From: Paucimonas lemoignei
GTDB lineage: Bacteria > Pseudomonadota > Gammaproteobacteria > Pseudomonadales > Pseudomonadaceae
Direction of reading: 5' to 3'
Length of the DNA stretch: 64,000 nt
NCBI GenBank assembly: GCA_900475325.1
Contig: LS483371.1
Location: 1,488,001-1,552,000, forward strand
Made by a program: the position numbers and the translations under genes
The notes under the pieces: model-generated
The model's database searches: none
What the model was told of the DNA's origin: nothing
Seen by the model: the letters and a program-made list of their open reading frames with translations, nothing else
Shown: piece by piece, positions 1-8,591 of the stretch
How positions within the stretch are numbered: position 1 is the stretch's first letter
Layout: every line of letters starts with the position of its first letter

Positions 1-208
1 ACCTCGCTGAAACGTTTGGTGAGGTTTGCGAGTTGCATAAACTCTCTTTTTTTCCTATAGGTCACAGCCTAGCCGCTCTGGCCTTTCTTGTTTTCGGGTC
101 GGGAAATTGGCTGATGTGGAATTGCCTGCGCTTGAAAACCGCAGACGTGCCCCCATCAGATTATTCGGTCTGCATCGCTTAACTATGCTCGTTGTGCACG
201 GGAGCCTT

Positions 209-1648
209 ATGTCCATACCATGCTTTAAATCCTATTTCTCACTGGTGGCCGCGCTATTGATGCTCGGACAGGTTGCAACGGTGCAAGCCGAAGCCTTGCC
301 TGACTTCACCACGCTCGTCGAGCAAGCGTCACCTGCTGTCGTCAACATCAGCACCACGCAGAAGATGCCGGATCGCGCCATCGCCCAGCAGCAGATGCCA
401 GACCTCGAAGGGTTGCCGCCCATGCTGCGTGAATTCCTTGAGCGAGGCATCCCTCCGCAGGGTCGCAAGCCTGGCTCGCCCAAGGGCGATCGTCAGCGTG
501 AGGCGCAATCGCTGGGGTCGGGCTTCATCATCTCCAAAGATGGTTACGTGCTGACCAACAACCACGTGATCGACGGTGCCGATGAAATTCTCGTGCGCCT
601 CTCTGATCGCAGCGAACTCAAAGCCAAGCTGGTGGGCACCGATCCACGCACTGACGTTGCCGTTCTGAAAATCGAGGGCAAGGATCTGCCAACTGTGCAA
701 CTGGGCAACTCTGAAAAACTCAAGGTAGGCGAATGGGTCCTGGCCATCGGCTCGCCGTTCGGCTTCGACCACTCGGTGACCAAAGGCATCGTCAGTGCCA
801 AGGGGCGCAGCCTGCCTAACGACACTTACGTGCCGTTCATCCAGACCGATGTGGCGATCAACCCAGGCAACTCGGGTGGTCCGTTGTTCAACATGGCGGG
901 CGAAGTGGTCGGCATCAACTCGCAGATCTTCACCCGCTCCGGTGGTTTCATGGGCCTGTCGTTCGCGATCCCGATTGATGTCGCGATGGATGTGGCGAAC
1001 CAGATCAAGGCCAGCGGCAAAGTGAACCGTGGCTGGTTGGGCGTGGTGATTCAGGAGGTCAACAAAGACCTGGCCGAATCCTTCGGTCTCGACAAACCAG
1101 CCGGTGCACTGGTTGCTCAGGTGCTGGACAGCGGTCCTGCGGCCAAGGGTGGCGTTCAGGTCGGTGACGTGATTCTCAGCGCCAACGGTACGCCAATCGT
1201 CATGTCGGCTGATTTGCCGCACCTGATCGGCAACCTCAAGGATGGCAGCAAGGCTGAACTGGAAGTCATCCGTGACGGCAAGCGCCAGAAGCTGACCGTG
1301 ACCGTGGGAGCCTTGCCGGATGAAGGCCAGGAGATGGGCACGCCTGACTCTGCCGGTGCTGAACGCAGCAGTAATCGTCTGGGTGTATCGGTGGTCGACC
1401 TGACGGCTGAACAGCAGAAGAGCCTTGATATCAAAGGCGGCGTGATCATCAAGGAAGTCACCGATGGTCCTGCGGCGCTGATCGGCCTGCAGCCTGGCGA
1501 CGTGATTACTCACCTGAATAATCAGGCACTGACGTCGGCGAAGAACTTCACCGAAGTTGCCAAAGGCCTGCCGAAGAATCGTTCGGTCTCAATGCGCGTA
1601 CTGCGTCAGGGCCGTGCGAGTTTCATCACCTTCAAACTGGCTGAATAA
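209..1648 (+). CDS. mucD: Periplasmic DegP/HtrA-type serine protease MucD
   Basis: A 479-residue trypsin-like serine protease with two PDZ domains that degrades misfolded periplasmic proteins; in Pseudomonas MucD restrains AlgU/alginate envelope-stress signalling. The start at 209 has GGAG just upstream and gives a signal peptide ending near VQAEA; an in-frame start at 107 would put the signal peptide internally. The triad is visible as His in LTNNHVIDG (about 119), Asp in TDVAVLKI (about 149) and Ser in GNSGGPL (about 222). PDZ domains follow at about 270-360 and 385-470. The length matches family members. It is normally the last gene of algU-mucAB(C)D; here the window begins just upstream and a strong terminator follows. 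Confidence 0.96.
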   Translation: MSIPCFKSYFSLVAALLMLGQVATVQAEALPDFTTLVEQASPAVVNISTTQKMPDRAIAQQQMPDLEGLPPMLREFLERGIPPQGRKPGSPKGDRQREAQSLGSGFIISKDGYVLTNNHVIDGADEILVRLSDRSELKAKLVGTDPRTDVAVLKIEGKDLPTVQLGNSEKLKVGEWVLAIGSPFGFDHSVTKGIVSAKGRSLPNDTYVPFIQTDVAINPGNSGGPLFNMAGEVVGINSQIFTRSGGFMGLSFAIPIDVAMDVANQIKASGKVNRGWLGVVIQEVNKDLAESFGLDKPAGALVAQVLDSGPAAKGGVQVGDVILSANGTPIVMSADLPHLIGNLKDGSKAELEVIRDGKRQKLTVTVGALPDEGQEMGTPDSAGAERSSNRLGVSVVDLTAEQQKSLDIKGGVIIKEVTDGPAALIGLQPGDVITHLNNQALTSAKNFTEVAKGLPKNRSVSMRVLRQGRASFITFKLAE

Positions 1649-1664
1649 AACAGCCGGGATGATC

Positions 1665-1700
1665 AAAAAAGGGGGGCGGTTTATACCGCCCCCCTTTTTT
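1665..1700. terminator. Bidirectional intrinsic terminator between mucD and the convergent membrane protein gene
   Basis: A perfect stem of A/G-rich sequence ending GGGGGGCGGT pairs with ACCGCCCCCC around a TTAT loop. It is flanked by an A run on the left and a T run on the right, so it can end transcripts from both sides. Confidence 0.93.
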
Positions 1701-1729
1701 TGGTGTTGCGCGCGACCTTCCCGCCAGGT

Positions 1730-3307
1730 TTACCGCTCAAACCTGAACTCATACTTACCCGTAGGATATTCCAGCGCATACGTCTGCATCACTTCCTTGA
1801 GGGTCTGCGCAGAGGGTTCATCGGTGGCGTAGAAGGCCACAGTATTGAATGCGGCGGCGATTTTCGGGATGTTCATCTGCAGCTCACCGACCTTGATCCA
1901 GTTCCCGGGGCGCTGCGCGAACCACTCCTCGTAGACGAACGCGTAGTGCGCATTCTTGCGTTGCATCAGGTCGCTGATCCACTCGGGCCCGCGTTCGGAT
2001 TTGCGAAGCTTCAAGGCCTCCAGACTTCCCAGGCCCCAGAGGTCCAGCACGTATTGCCGTGAATTGAGCGCTACCAGCCCCAGATCATTGACCGCCACGG
2101 GTGCGTTGAGGCGTTGAGCGATCTGCGACATCGGGTATTGCTGGTTGTAAATCGCCGCAGCCGCCAGTGGGGTGCTGAGCGTCGTGTAGACCAATTGGGC
2201 GAAAGCCAGCGGCAGTAAGCCGAAGATGAGTGCGGCGGTGCGCTCGCGAAGATGCGTCACGCACAGGTACATGAAAAATACCCCGAGGAAGGTCAACCAA
2301 TAGATTTCATAGCGTCCGAACCAGCCATTCTTGCCGAACAGGGTGTGCAGGGCCGTTACGCTGATCAGCAGAAAGGCAAACTGCTTGCGCTCAGGCATCA
2401 AGGCGCATGCCACTAGGAGGATGAGAATGATCCAGCCGTATTTCTCAAATTGCCCGATTGCATTCATCGCGATGGACGACAGGCCCGTGGTATCGGATTT
2501 GGCAATGACCGAGGAGGGCAAATAGCCCAGACCCAAGTGTGCGAGAAACAATGAGAACGACGCCACTGCGGCCACCAGCAGCGCCCCGCAGAGCAGCGGC
2601 TTGATCCGCTCGCCTTTGCCAAACAGATACAGCAGCGCAGGCAGCGAGACGGCCAGCCCTTCGTAACGCACCAGCGGCAGTATGAAAATGGCCAGATAGA
2701 CGCCGTTACGGGTTGCAGTCCTGCTTTCAAACTCCTTGTGCACAATGCCGACGGCTATCAGCGCTATCAAGTAGACCTGCAGGCAATGCTCCATGCCATT
2801 GAAGATCAGGCCATAGAAGTTGGTGGCCAGAAACCAGCCCCCGAGTATCAAGAATCGGTAGCCGAATCTGACGTTGTTCAACAGTTGGTTGAGCAGTGAA
2901 AAGGTCAGAAAGGAGAAGCCGATGTTTAACACCAGTGGAACCCAGAGCATGAGCTGGCCCAAAGGGGTAAACGGGGCCAGTAGCAGCGGCCAGAGGATGC
3001 TGGAGGAGGGCGCTGAATATTCGTTGCTATTGATCCCGTAATGGCCGCCGAAGATGCGTTTGGCCAGATCAATATGGATGTAGGGGTCGTCCAGGGTGTA
3101 GATCAATGTGCCGCCGTTTATCCACAGTACGGCAAGTGTCATCAGGGTAATCGGCAGGAAGAACACCGCTAACATCAGGCGGCGCTCAGCGGTCCGCGCA
3201 GTAGAGGGGGCTGCTGCTGTAATGCCTGTGTCCATGGCTCGCTCATCCAGTGAGAACGCGGGGTTGATTGCAACCTGTGAGCTGCGATGAAAGTGCCTGT
3301 TTGACAT
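1730..3307 (-). CDS. Polytopic membrane protein, probable GT-C-type glycosyltransferase
   Basis: A 525-residue protein with roughly ten hydrophobic segments and a C-terminal soluble part. The first membrane segment (RRLMLAVFFLPITLMTLAVLW) is followed by a loop with DDPYIHIDLAKR. An acidic pair in the first periplasmic loop is typical of GT-C lipid-linked sugar transferases, so a role in adding sugars to a surface glycan or lipid is inferred. No family member is firmly recognised. An internal Met at 3235 is an alternative start; neither start has a strong ribosome-binding site. It is divergent from the GT2 gene at 3565 and convergent with mucD. Function is uncertain. Confidence 0.7.
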   Translation of the reverse strand: MSNRHFHRSSQVAINPAFSLDERAMDTGITAAAPSTARTAERRLMLAVFFLPITLMTLAVLWINGGTLIYTLDDPYIHIDLAKRIFGGHYGINSNEYSAPSSSILWPLLLAPFTPLGQLMLWVPLVLNIGFSFLTFSLLNQLLNNVRFGYRFLILGGWFLATNFYGLIFNGMEHCLQVYLIALIAVGIVHKEFESRTATRNGVYLAIFILPLVRYEGLAVSLPALLYLFGKGERIKPLLCGALLVAAVASFSLFLAHLGLGYLPSSVIAKSDTTGLSSIAMNAIGQFEKYGWIILILLVACALMPERKQFAFLLISVTALHTLFGKNGWFGRYEIYWLTFLGVFFMYLCVTHLRERTAALIFGLLPLAFAQLVYTTLSTPLAAAAIYNQQYPMSQIAQRLNAPVAVNDLGLVALNSRQYVLDLWGLGSLEALKLRKSERGPEWISDLMQRKNAHYAFVYEEWFAQRPGNWIKVGELQMNIPKIAAAFNTVAFYATDEPSAQTLKEVMQTYALEYPTGKYEFRFER

Positions 3308-3564
3308 TGGGATATTTCACGCAAGCGCATATCAACTTCTTAGTGCTCTTAAGTCAAATAAATGGCCTTAATGGGGGCGGGCTTGCGTGTCGGTTTATGT
3401 GTCGCCAAAATACTGTCTTTCTGGTCGGGTACAGTCCTGACCGATTGAACATATGAATAATGGACTCTCTCGATGGAAGAGGGCCCACAGGTGTTTTTTG
3501 GTGTGACACGCAGGTGCAACGGGAACCGACTACGCTCAGTGGATCAACCGGGGGCCGAATAACA

Positions 3565-4458
3565 ATGACTCAAGAACTTGACCCTAAAGAGACCTCCACG
3601 GTGAACAAGCCTGCTCTGGTATCCATTATCGCCCCTTGCTATAACGCAGAAAAATTCCTTGAAGTGGCACTTGCGAGCATCTTTGCTCAGGACTACGAAA
3701 ACTTCGAAGTCATTATTGTCGATGACGGGTCGACCGATAATAGTTACGCGATGCTCGAAGCCTTGCAGGCGCACTATCCTTTTCAGCTTTATCGCCAGGC
3801 CAACCAGGGGGTCAGCGCGACACTCAATCACGGCCTGCGCTACGCCAAAGGCACTTACGTTGCGACGCCTGATCTGGACGACATCATGCTCCCGGAGTCA
3901 GTGCGCATTCGCGCCGATTATCTGGATAAACACCCGGACCTGGGGTGCGTCGGTGCACTGATCATTTACATGGACTGCGACGGCAACGACACCAAGCGTC
4001 AGTCCCGGGATTACATCGAGCATCTGGATTTTGAAAAGATACTGAGCGAGGCCGTTGTCGTAGGGGCGCCTGTTGCGCTTTATCGGCTGGATGCGATCAA
4101 GGCTGCAGGCTTTTACGATCCCCAGATAAAGGTCCAGGACTTTCAGATGACGCTGAGGATCGCCCATCAAGGTTACGGCATTGATGTTCTGCCGGTTTGC
4201 GTCACCCGCTATCGTCGACATGCCAATAATCTTTCGCGTAAATACAAGGTGCTGCTTGACGCTGATCTTCAGACTATCGAGCCGTACCGAGACTGTGCGG
4301 GTTATCAGAAAGGCAGGACCTTTATTATCAACAAAGCGCTCAAATATGCCGTAGTGGCCGACAAGCCTTACGCCTGGCAATTGATCCGCTCGATCCCCTT
4401 GCGTTATATCACCCGCAAAACGTTACGCCGCTTCAAGCGTCTGGTTCTTCATTGGTAG
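3565..4458 (+). CDS. Family 2 glycosyltransferase
   Basis: A 297-residue cytoplasmic GT-A glycosyltransferase. The nucleotide-sugar binding N-terminus reads SIIAPCYNAEKFLEVALASI, then IIVDDGSTDNS, and the DxD-type metal motif appears as TPDLDD. A likely acceptor-side region with KVQDFQM and RYRRHANNLS follows. The start at 3565 is chosen because the GT2 fold begins about 20 residues later; an upstream in-frame start at 3460 would add a poor extension. The acetyltransferase gene starts 49 bases downstream, suggesting a joint role in making or decorating a surface polysaccharide. Donor and acceptor cannot be told. The stretch is more AT-rich by eye than neighbouring core genes. Confidence 0.88.
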   Translation: MTQELDPKETSTVNKPALVSIIAPCYNAEKFLEVALASIFAQDYENFEVIIVDDGSTDNSYAMLEALQAHYPFQLYRQANQGVSATLNHGLRYAKGTYVATPDLDDIMLPESVRIRADYLDKHPDLGCVGALIIYMDCDGNDTKRQSRDYIEHLDFEKILSEAVVVGAPVALYRLDAIKAAGFYDPQIKVQDFQMTLRIAHQGYGIDVLPVCVTRYRRHANNLSRKYKVLLDADLQTIEPYRDCAGYQKGRTFIINKALKYAVVADKPYAWQLIRSIPLRYITRKTLRRFKRLVLHW

Positions 4459-4507
4459 AGAAACTGACAGCCGTTGTCGTTCATAGTGTTGTTATCACGG
4501 GCCAGCC

Positions 4508-5128
4508 ATGAAATTCCTCGAAGTACTCAAAGACCGAAGCACAAGAAAGCGTCTGCGCAAGCTGGAAAAGCTGCACAGGGCACCTGAAAAGATCCGTCTG
4601 AAATACCCGCGCTACACCTTTGGCGTGGGGACTTACGGAATACCGGAAGTCATCGAGTTTGGTGATGACACCATCCTGCGAGTGGGGTCATACACTTCGA
4701 TTGCCGAGGGCGTGCGAATCCTGTTGGGCGGCGAACATCGTACTGACTGGATTACCACGTATCCGTTTCCGGCCATGATCAAGGAAGTCGACGACATCAA
4801 GGACTATGCGCCGAGCAAGGGCGACGTTGTGATTGGCAGCGACTGCTGGATTTGCGCGGACGCCATGATTCTCTCCGGCGTAACCATCGGCCATGGCTCG
4901 ATTATCGCCGCAGGTGCCGTGGTCACCCGGGACGTGGCGCCGTTTTCGGTCGTCGGCGGCAATCCCTGCAAGTTCATCCGCTGGCGCTTTGACGAAGATG
5001 TGCGTGAGCTGCTGCTGCAGGCCGCCTGGTGGGACTGGCCGGTTGAGGAAGTCAAAACTGTTGCACGCACCTTGTGCAGCTCGAACATGCCCGCGTTCCT
5101 CGATTACATCCGGGAACGCAGGCGCTGA
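4508..5128 (+). CDS. CatB/Vat-like hexapeptide-repeat O-acetyltransferase
   Basis: A 206-residue left-handed beta-helix acyltransferase of the xenobiotic/CatB-related group, expected to be a trimeric acetyl-CoA-dependent enzyme. Hexapeptide repeats run through VGSYTSIAEGV and VVIGSDCWICADAMILSGVT to IIAAGAVVTRDV. The family catalytic histidine is probably the one in GGEHRTDWITTYPF (near residue 79). Members of this group in sugar gene clusters often O-acetylate glycans, and the preceding GT2 gene makes that more likely than antibiotic inactivation. A short terminator follows. Confidence 0.88.
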   Translation: MKFLEVLKDRSTRKRLRKLEKLHRAPEKIRLKYPRYTFGVGTYGIPEVIEFGDDTILRVGSYTSIAEGVRILLGGEHRTDWITTYPFPAMIKEVDDIKDYAPSKGDVVIGSDCWICADAMILSGVTIGHGSIIAAGAVVTRDVAPFSVVGGNPCKFIRWRFDEDVRELLLQAAWWDWPVEEVKTVARTLCSSNMPAFLDYIRERRR

Positions 5129-5141
5129 GGCCTTCATCATC

Positions 5142-5166
5142 AAGCGCTCTTACGGGCGCTTTTTTC
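5142..5166 (+). terminator. Intrinsic terminator after the acetyltransferase gene
   Basis: The 6-bp stem AAGCGC/GCGCTT has an 8-base loop and is followed directly by a run of T. It ends the GT2-acetyltransferase unit before ilvE. Confidence 0.75.
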
Positions 5167-5272
5167 TGTCCGTGTATAAATCAGTCACTTCACGCCTCAA
5201 GCTGTGGATGATCTGGCAGAATACGGCGATGGCCTGATTCGTCCAGGCAGCCGTTAAATGAACGAGGGCGTT

Positions 5273-6292
5273 ATGAGTCACGACAGCATTAACTGGGACA
5301 CTCTGGGTTTCGACTACATCAAAACTGATATGCGCTACCTCTCTCATTGGCGAGACGGCGCTTGGGACGAGGGTTTGCTGACTGAAGACAACGTCCTGCA
5401 TATCAGCGAAGGCTCCACCGCGCTGCACTATGGCCAGCAATGCTTTGAAGGCCTGAAGGCCTATCGCTGCAAGGACGGCTCGATCAATCTGTTCCGTCCT
5501 GATCAGAACGCCCTGCGCATGCAACGCAGTTGTGGCCGTCTGCTGATGCCGCAAGTGCCGACCGATGTATTCATCGAGGCGTGCAAGAAGGTCGTAGCGG
5601 CCAACGAACGCTTCATCCCCCCTTACGGTTCGGGTGGTGCGCTGTATCTGCGTCCCTTCGTGATCGGCGTGGGTAACAACATTGGCGTGCGCACCGCGCC
5701 CGAGTTCATCTTCTCGATCTTCTGCATCCCGGTTGGCGCTTATTTCAAAGGTGGCCTGAAGCCGAACAACTTCATGATCTCCGGCTACGACCGTGCCGCG
5801 CCACAGGGTACAGGCGCTGCCAAAGTCGGCGGCAACTACGCAGCCAGCCTGATGCCAGGTTCCGAAGCCAAGAAAATGAGCTTCGCGGACGCGATCTACC
5901 TGGATCCGCAAACCCACACCAAGATCGAAGAAGTCGGCTCGGCCAACTTCTTTGCAATCACTAAAGACGATGTATTTGTCACCCCGAAATCGCCTTCGGT
6001 GCTGCCAGGTATCACGCGTCTGTCGCTGATTGAGCTGGCACAAACCCGCCTGGGCCTGAAGGTCGTGGAAGGTGACGTGTTCATCGATCAGATCGCGGAC
6101 TTCAAAGAAGCCGGTGCCTGCGGGACAGCTGCAGTCATCACGCCAATTGGCGGGATTTCATACGACGACAAACTGCATGTGTTCTACAGCGAAACCGAAG
6201 TCGGCCCTGTCACCCGCAAGCTCTACGCAGAACTGACCGGCGTGCAGTCCGGTGACGTTGAAGCGCCAGCAGGCTGGATCGTCAAGGTTTGA
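5273..6292 (+). CDS. ilvE: Branched-chain amino acid aminotransferase
   Basis: A 339-residue fold-type IV PLP aminotransferase that interconverts Leu, Ile and Val with their 2-keto acids using 2-oxoglutarate/glutamate. The start at 5273 (MSHDSINWDTLGFDYIKT) has GAGG 5 bases upstream and gives the usual Pseudomonas length; an ATG five codons earlier is less likely. The PLP lysine is in GAAKVGGNY (about 184), followed by the family region EEVGSANFFAI and the SLIELAQTRLG segment. It stands alone; a stem-loop and a REP pair follow its stop. Confidence 0.96.
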   Translation: MSHDSINWDTLGFDYIKTDMRYLSHWRDGAWDEGLLTEDNVLHISEGSTALHYGQQCFEGLKAYRCKDGSINLFRPDQNALRMQRSCGRLLMPQVPTDVFIEACKKVVAANERFIPPYGSGGALYLRPFVIGVGNNIGVRTAPEFIFSIFCIPVGAYFKGGLKPNNFMISGYDRAAPQGTGAAKVGGNYAASLMPGSEAKKMSFADAIYLDPQTHTKIEEVGSANFFAITKDDVFVTPKSPSVLPGITRLSLIELAQTRLGLKVVEGDVFIDQIADFKEAGACGTAAVITPIGGISYDDKLHVFYSETEVGPVTRKLYAELTGVQSGDVEAPAGWIVKV

Positions 6293-6304
6293 TGTGATTC
6301 CTCT

Positions 6305-6333
6305 GGTCCAGGCTCACCCCATGAGACTGGACC
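6305..6333 (+). terminator. Stem-loop after ilvE (no T run)
   Basis: GGTCCAG pairs with CTGGACC, with an inner CTCA/TGAG stem and a short loop. There is no T tract, so it may be a transcript-end stabiliser or a weak terminator. It abuts the REP pair starting at 6334. Confidence 0.4.
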
Positions 6334-6407
6334 TGTAGGAGCTGCCGAAGGCTGCGAATGGCGGTATGTCAGAGTCGCCGCTTTCGCAGCCTTCGGCAGC
6401 TCCTACA
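6334..6407. repeat. REP pair (REPIN), TGTAGGAGC family
   Basis: Two inverted copies of a unit beginning TGTAGGAGCTGCCGAAGGCT are separated by about 25 bases. The right copy overlaps the stop codon of the convergent gene at 6403-7377. Confidence 0.9.
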
Positions 6408-7377
6408 CAGATGTCTCCAATGCGCTTTCCTTCGCCGGCCCCAGCACGATGACCAGGTGCCGCAAGTCTTCAACTTCCACACTGATGCTTTTGCCGGAAG
6501 GGCTTTCGCTCACCGTTGCGAGGGCGTACATCGTAAAGAACCTGACCTCGCCTGCATGGCTCAACAGCTCGCTGATATAACGTCTGGAGCGATAGGCCTG
6601 CATCTGCGCGGGCGAGACATAAAGAAATACCGGCTTGCCCTGTAACCGGTCGAAGTACTTGAAGCGAAAGCCCAGCCCGAAGCGTTCTACCGTCCCGCCA
6701 CCGAACAGCACACGGCCGTTGTCGCCGAGCTGCGCGTACTTGATCTGCCGGAAGTAAGCACGCAGCGAGACCTCGCCCTGGCTCGCAACCCGCAGTTTCA
6801 GCAATGCCAATTCTTCAGCGCTCAGGGTGGCACGGGCCTGACGGTAGCTGTCGACCAGCCGTTCCAGGTTGTGGGTACGGGTGACCCCGCGCAGTTGTTT
6901 CGCTGCCTCACCAGCTGCGCGGGGAGGGTTGGGTGAGTCAGGCTTTGCACTTGGCGTTGGGTCTTTGGGGCTGGCTGCCGCAGGTTCGGGCTTTTCCTTG
7001 ATGGACGGCTCGAAGATATCGATGTAGTCATCCAGCTTGCGCCGTGCCTTGCGCAGGGTTGTTGCCTCTTCGGGTTCGTCGATTGCAGGTGTTTCGTCTT
7101 CAGAGTCCTCGCCGACCCATTCGCAATCCGGATGATGCTCGTAGCGAGGATTGGCCCGATAGTGAGCGGACACAAAAGTCAGCTGCTCCTGAGGCTTCAC
7201 TGCGTAATTCACGCCCGTGATTTTGGCTCCCAGCGTGCGGCAAGCTTCGGTCGAACAGAGAAACTCGAAACGCTGCGGCGACTCCATGGAAAAGTATTCC
7301 CGACGCGCAGCAGCAATCGATAACTCCTGCTGCAGCTCGACACAGAACGCACGGGTAATACTCTTGTTGGCTTTCAT
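6403..7377 (-). CDS. Unrecognised protein with Cys/His zinc-finger-like N-terminus
   Basis: I do not recognise this 324-residue protein. It has no signal peptide or membrane segment. The N-terminal 85 residues hold FLCSTEACR followed by HYRANPRYEHHPDC, a Cys/His spacing suggestive of metal binding. An acidic, Pro/Ala-rich linker (about 90-165, with PKDPTPSAKPDSPNPPRAAG) leads to a folded C-terminal half with DRLQGKPVFLYVSPAQMQAY and FFTMYALATVSE. The stop codon lies inside a REP unit, and a second REP pair sits just upstream of the start, so the gene is bracketed by repeats. A nucleic-acid-linked role is possible but not shown. Confidence 0.7.
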   Translation of the reverse strand: MKANKSITRAFCVELQQELSIAAARREYFSMESPQRFEFLCSTEACRTLGAKITGVNYAVKPQEQLTFVSAHYRANPRYEHHPDCEWVGEDSEDETPAIDEPEEATTLRKARRKLDDYIDIFEPSIKEKPEPAAASPKDPTPSAKPDSPNPPRAAGEAAKQLRGVTRTHNLERLVDSYRQARATLSAEELALLKLRVASQGEVSLRAYFRQIKYAQLGDNGRVLFGGGTVERFGLGFRFKYFDRLQGKPVFLYVSPAQMQAYRSRRYISELLSHAGEVRFFTMYALATVSESPSGKSISVEVEDLRHLVIVLGPAKESALETSV

Positions 7378-7405
7378 GTGCTGGCGATGCCTTGGATCGA
7401 ACGTT

Positions 7406-7475
7406 GTAGGAGCTGCCGCAGGCTGCGAAAGGCGGTGTCAGGTTATCAACCTTCGCAGCCTGCGGCAGCTCCTAC
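7406..7475. repeat. REP pair (REPIN), TGTAGGAGC family
   Basis: Inverted arms of the type TGTAGGAGCTGCCGCAGGCT are separated by a short spacer. The pair lies between the starts of the unrecognised gene and the end of pheC, 10 bases past the pheC stop. Confidence 0.9.
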
Positions 7476-7485
7476 GGGCGCGATG

Positions 7486-8274
7486 TTACTGCCCTGGCAC
7501 TGCCAGCCAATGGCCAACCACGGTCTGATACGTACCCGTGGATTTGCTCAAGTGCAACCACTGATCGACGTAGCCTTTCCAGGTCACATCATCGCGAGGC
7601 AGCAGGTAGGCTTTTTCGCCATATTGCATGTATTTGGTGGGGTTGACGGCACACAGCCCCGGCATGCGTTTCTGCTGATACAGCGCCTCGGAGGCATCAG
7701 TCATCATCACGTCGGCTTTCTTATCCAGCAGTTCCTGGAAAATAGTCTTGTTGTCGTGAAACGCCAGCTGCGCTTTGGGCAGGTAAGCGCGGACGAAGGC
7801 CTCGTTGGTGCCGCCAGCGGGTTCAATCATGCGCACACTTGGCTGATTGATCTGCTCGATGGTTTGGTAGAGCGCCTGATCCTCACACCGCACCAGAGGG
7901 ATCTTGCCGTCTATGTCCAGCGTGTTACTGAAGTAGGCTTTCTTCTGGCGTTCCAGGGTGACTGAAATCCCTCCCATGCCGACATCACATTTGCCCGCCA
8001 CCATGTCCGGCATCAGGGTTTTCCAGGTAGTCGGCACCCACTGGATTTTCACGCCAAGGCTTTGTGCCAGCGAGCGGGCCATTTCGATATCGATGCCTTC
8101 GTATTCACCATCGCCGCGCAAAAACGTATACGGCTTGTAGTCACCGGTGGTGCACACCGCCAGTTCGCCGGATTGCAGCACCTTGTCCAGATGCGAAACG
8201 GGTTCGGCAGCCATGGCCGGTCCAGCAACCCCGAACAGCAGCGCGGCAGTGACGCAATGTTTCAAATTCTTCAT
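7486..8274 (-). CDS. pheC: Periplasmic cyclohexadienyl dehydratase PheC
   Basis: A 262-residue member of the solute-binding protein fold that in pseudomonads acts as a periplasmic cyclohexadienyl dehydratase, converting prephenate to phenylpyruvate and arogenate to phenylalanine. It resembles P. aeruginosa PheC throughout, for example CTTGDYKPYTFL, GISVTLERQKKAYFSNT, EPAGGTNEAFVRAYL, ADVMMTDASEA and the end region LLPRDDVTWKGYVDQWLH. The start at 8274 gives a signal peptide cleaved after PAMAA; an upstream start at 8322 would bury it. A plain amino-acid ABC binding protein is the alternative, but no permease or ATPase gene is adjacent. Confidence 0.82.
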   Translation of the reverse strand: MKNLKHCVTAALLFGVAGPAMAAEPVSHLDKVLQSGELAVCTTGDYKPYTFLRGDGEYEGIDIEMARSLAQSLGVKIQWVPTTWKTLMPDMVAGKCDVGMGGISVTLERQKKAYFSNTLDIDGKIPLVRCEDQALYQTIEQINQPSVRMIEPAGGTNEAFVRAYLPKAQLAFHDNKTIFQELLDKKADVMMTDASEALYQQKRMPGLCAVNPTKYMQYGEKAYLLPRDDVTWKGYVDQWLHLSKSTGTYQTVVGHWLAVPGQ

Positions 8275-8591
8275 AGCGGTCTGAGACTCAAGAGGTGGTG
8301 AGCGGTGGGTAACAATTCTCACCGAAGAAGCAAGAACGAAGCCACCTGTGCGTTGGCCTGGTATCGCCCGTCTTGTTAGCGAAGGCTGGACCCCTTCATC
8401 ACGGAGGCAGATAAGTGCACCAGAGCAGTGCCAGGTGACGCATGAATAGTGCGTAATTTCTTATAGTGTGCGTGATGTGTGCGTATTTTAAAGATAATCG
8501 CGTGTAGCGATCATTTATTGGGTAGTCTATGCGCGGGCGGCCACCCTGATGCCATGGCCGCGATCCCACTGAAATTCTTCAAGAGTTCGCC
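8275..8591. other. Intergenic region between pheC and the divergent YitT-family gene
   Basis: No gene seen. It must hold the promoters of both divergent genes. GTGCGT occurs three times (8449, 8468, 8479) and a GATAAT -10-like hexamer is at 8493-8498, without a convincing -35. Confidence 0.4.

Noticed and set aside
1..182. Frame open from the window start to a TAA at 180-182, with a hydrophobic stretch
   Set aside because: It overlaps the mucD start and resembles no MucB or MucC end I know; it could be the tail of an upstream gene but cannot be supported.
329..1513. 394-codon open frame on the minus strand
   Set aside because: Antisense to mucD; protein is His/Asp-rich shadow composition.
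7486..8274. pheC read as a generic amino-acid ABC transporter binding protein
   Set aside because: Similarity to PheC is close along the whole length and no transporter genes are adjacent, though the fold is the same.
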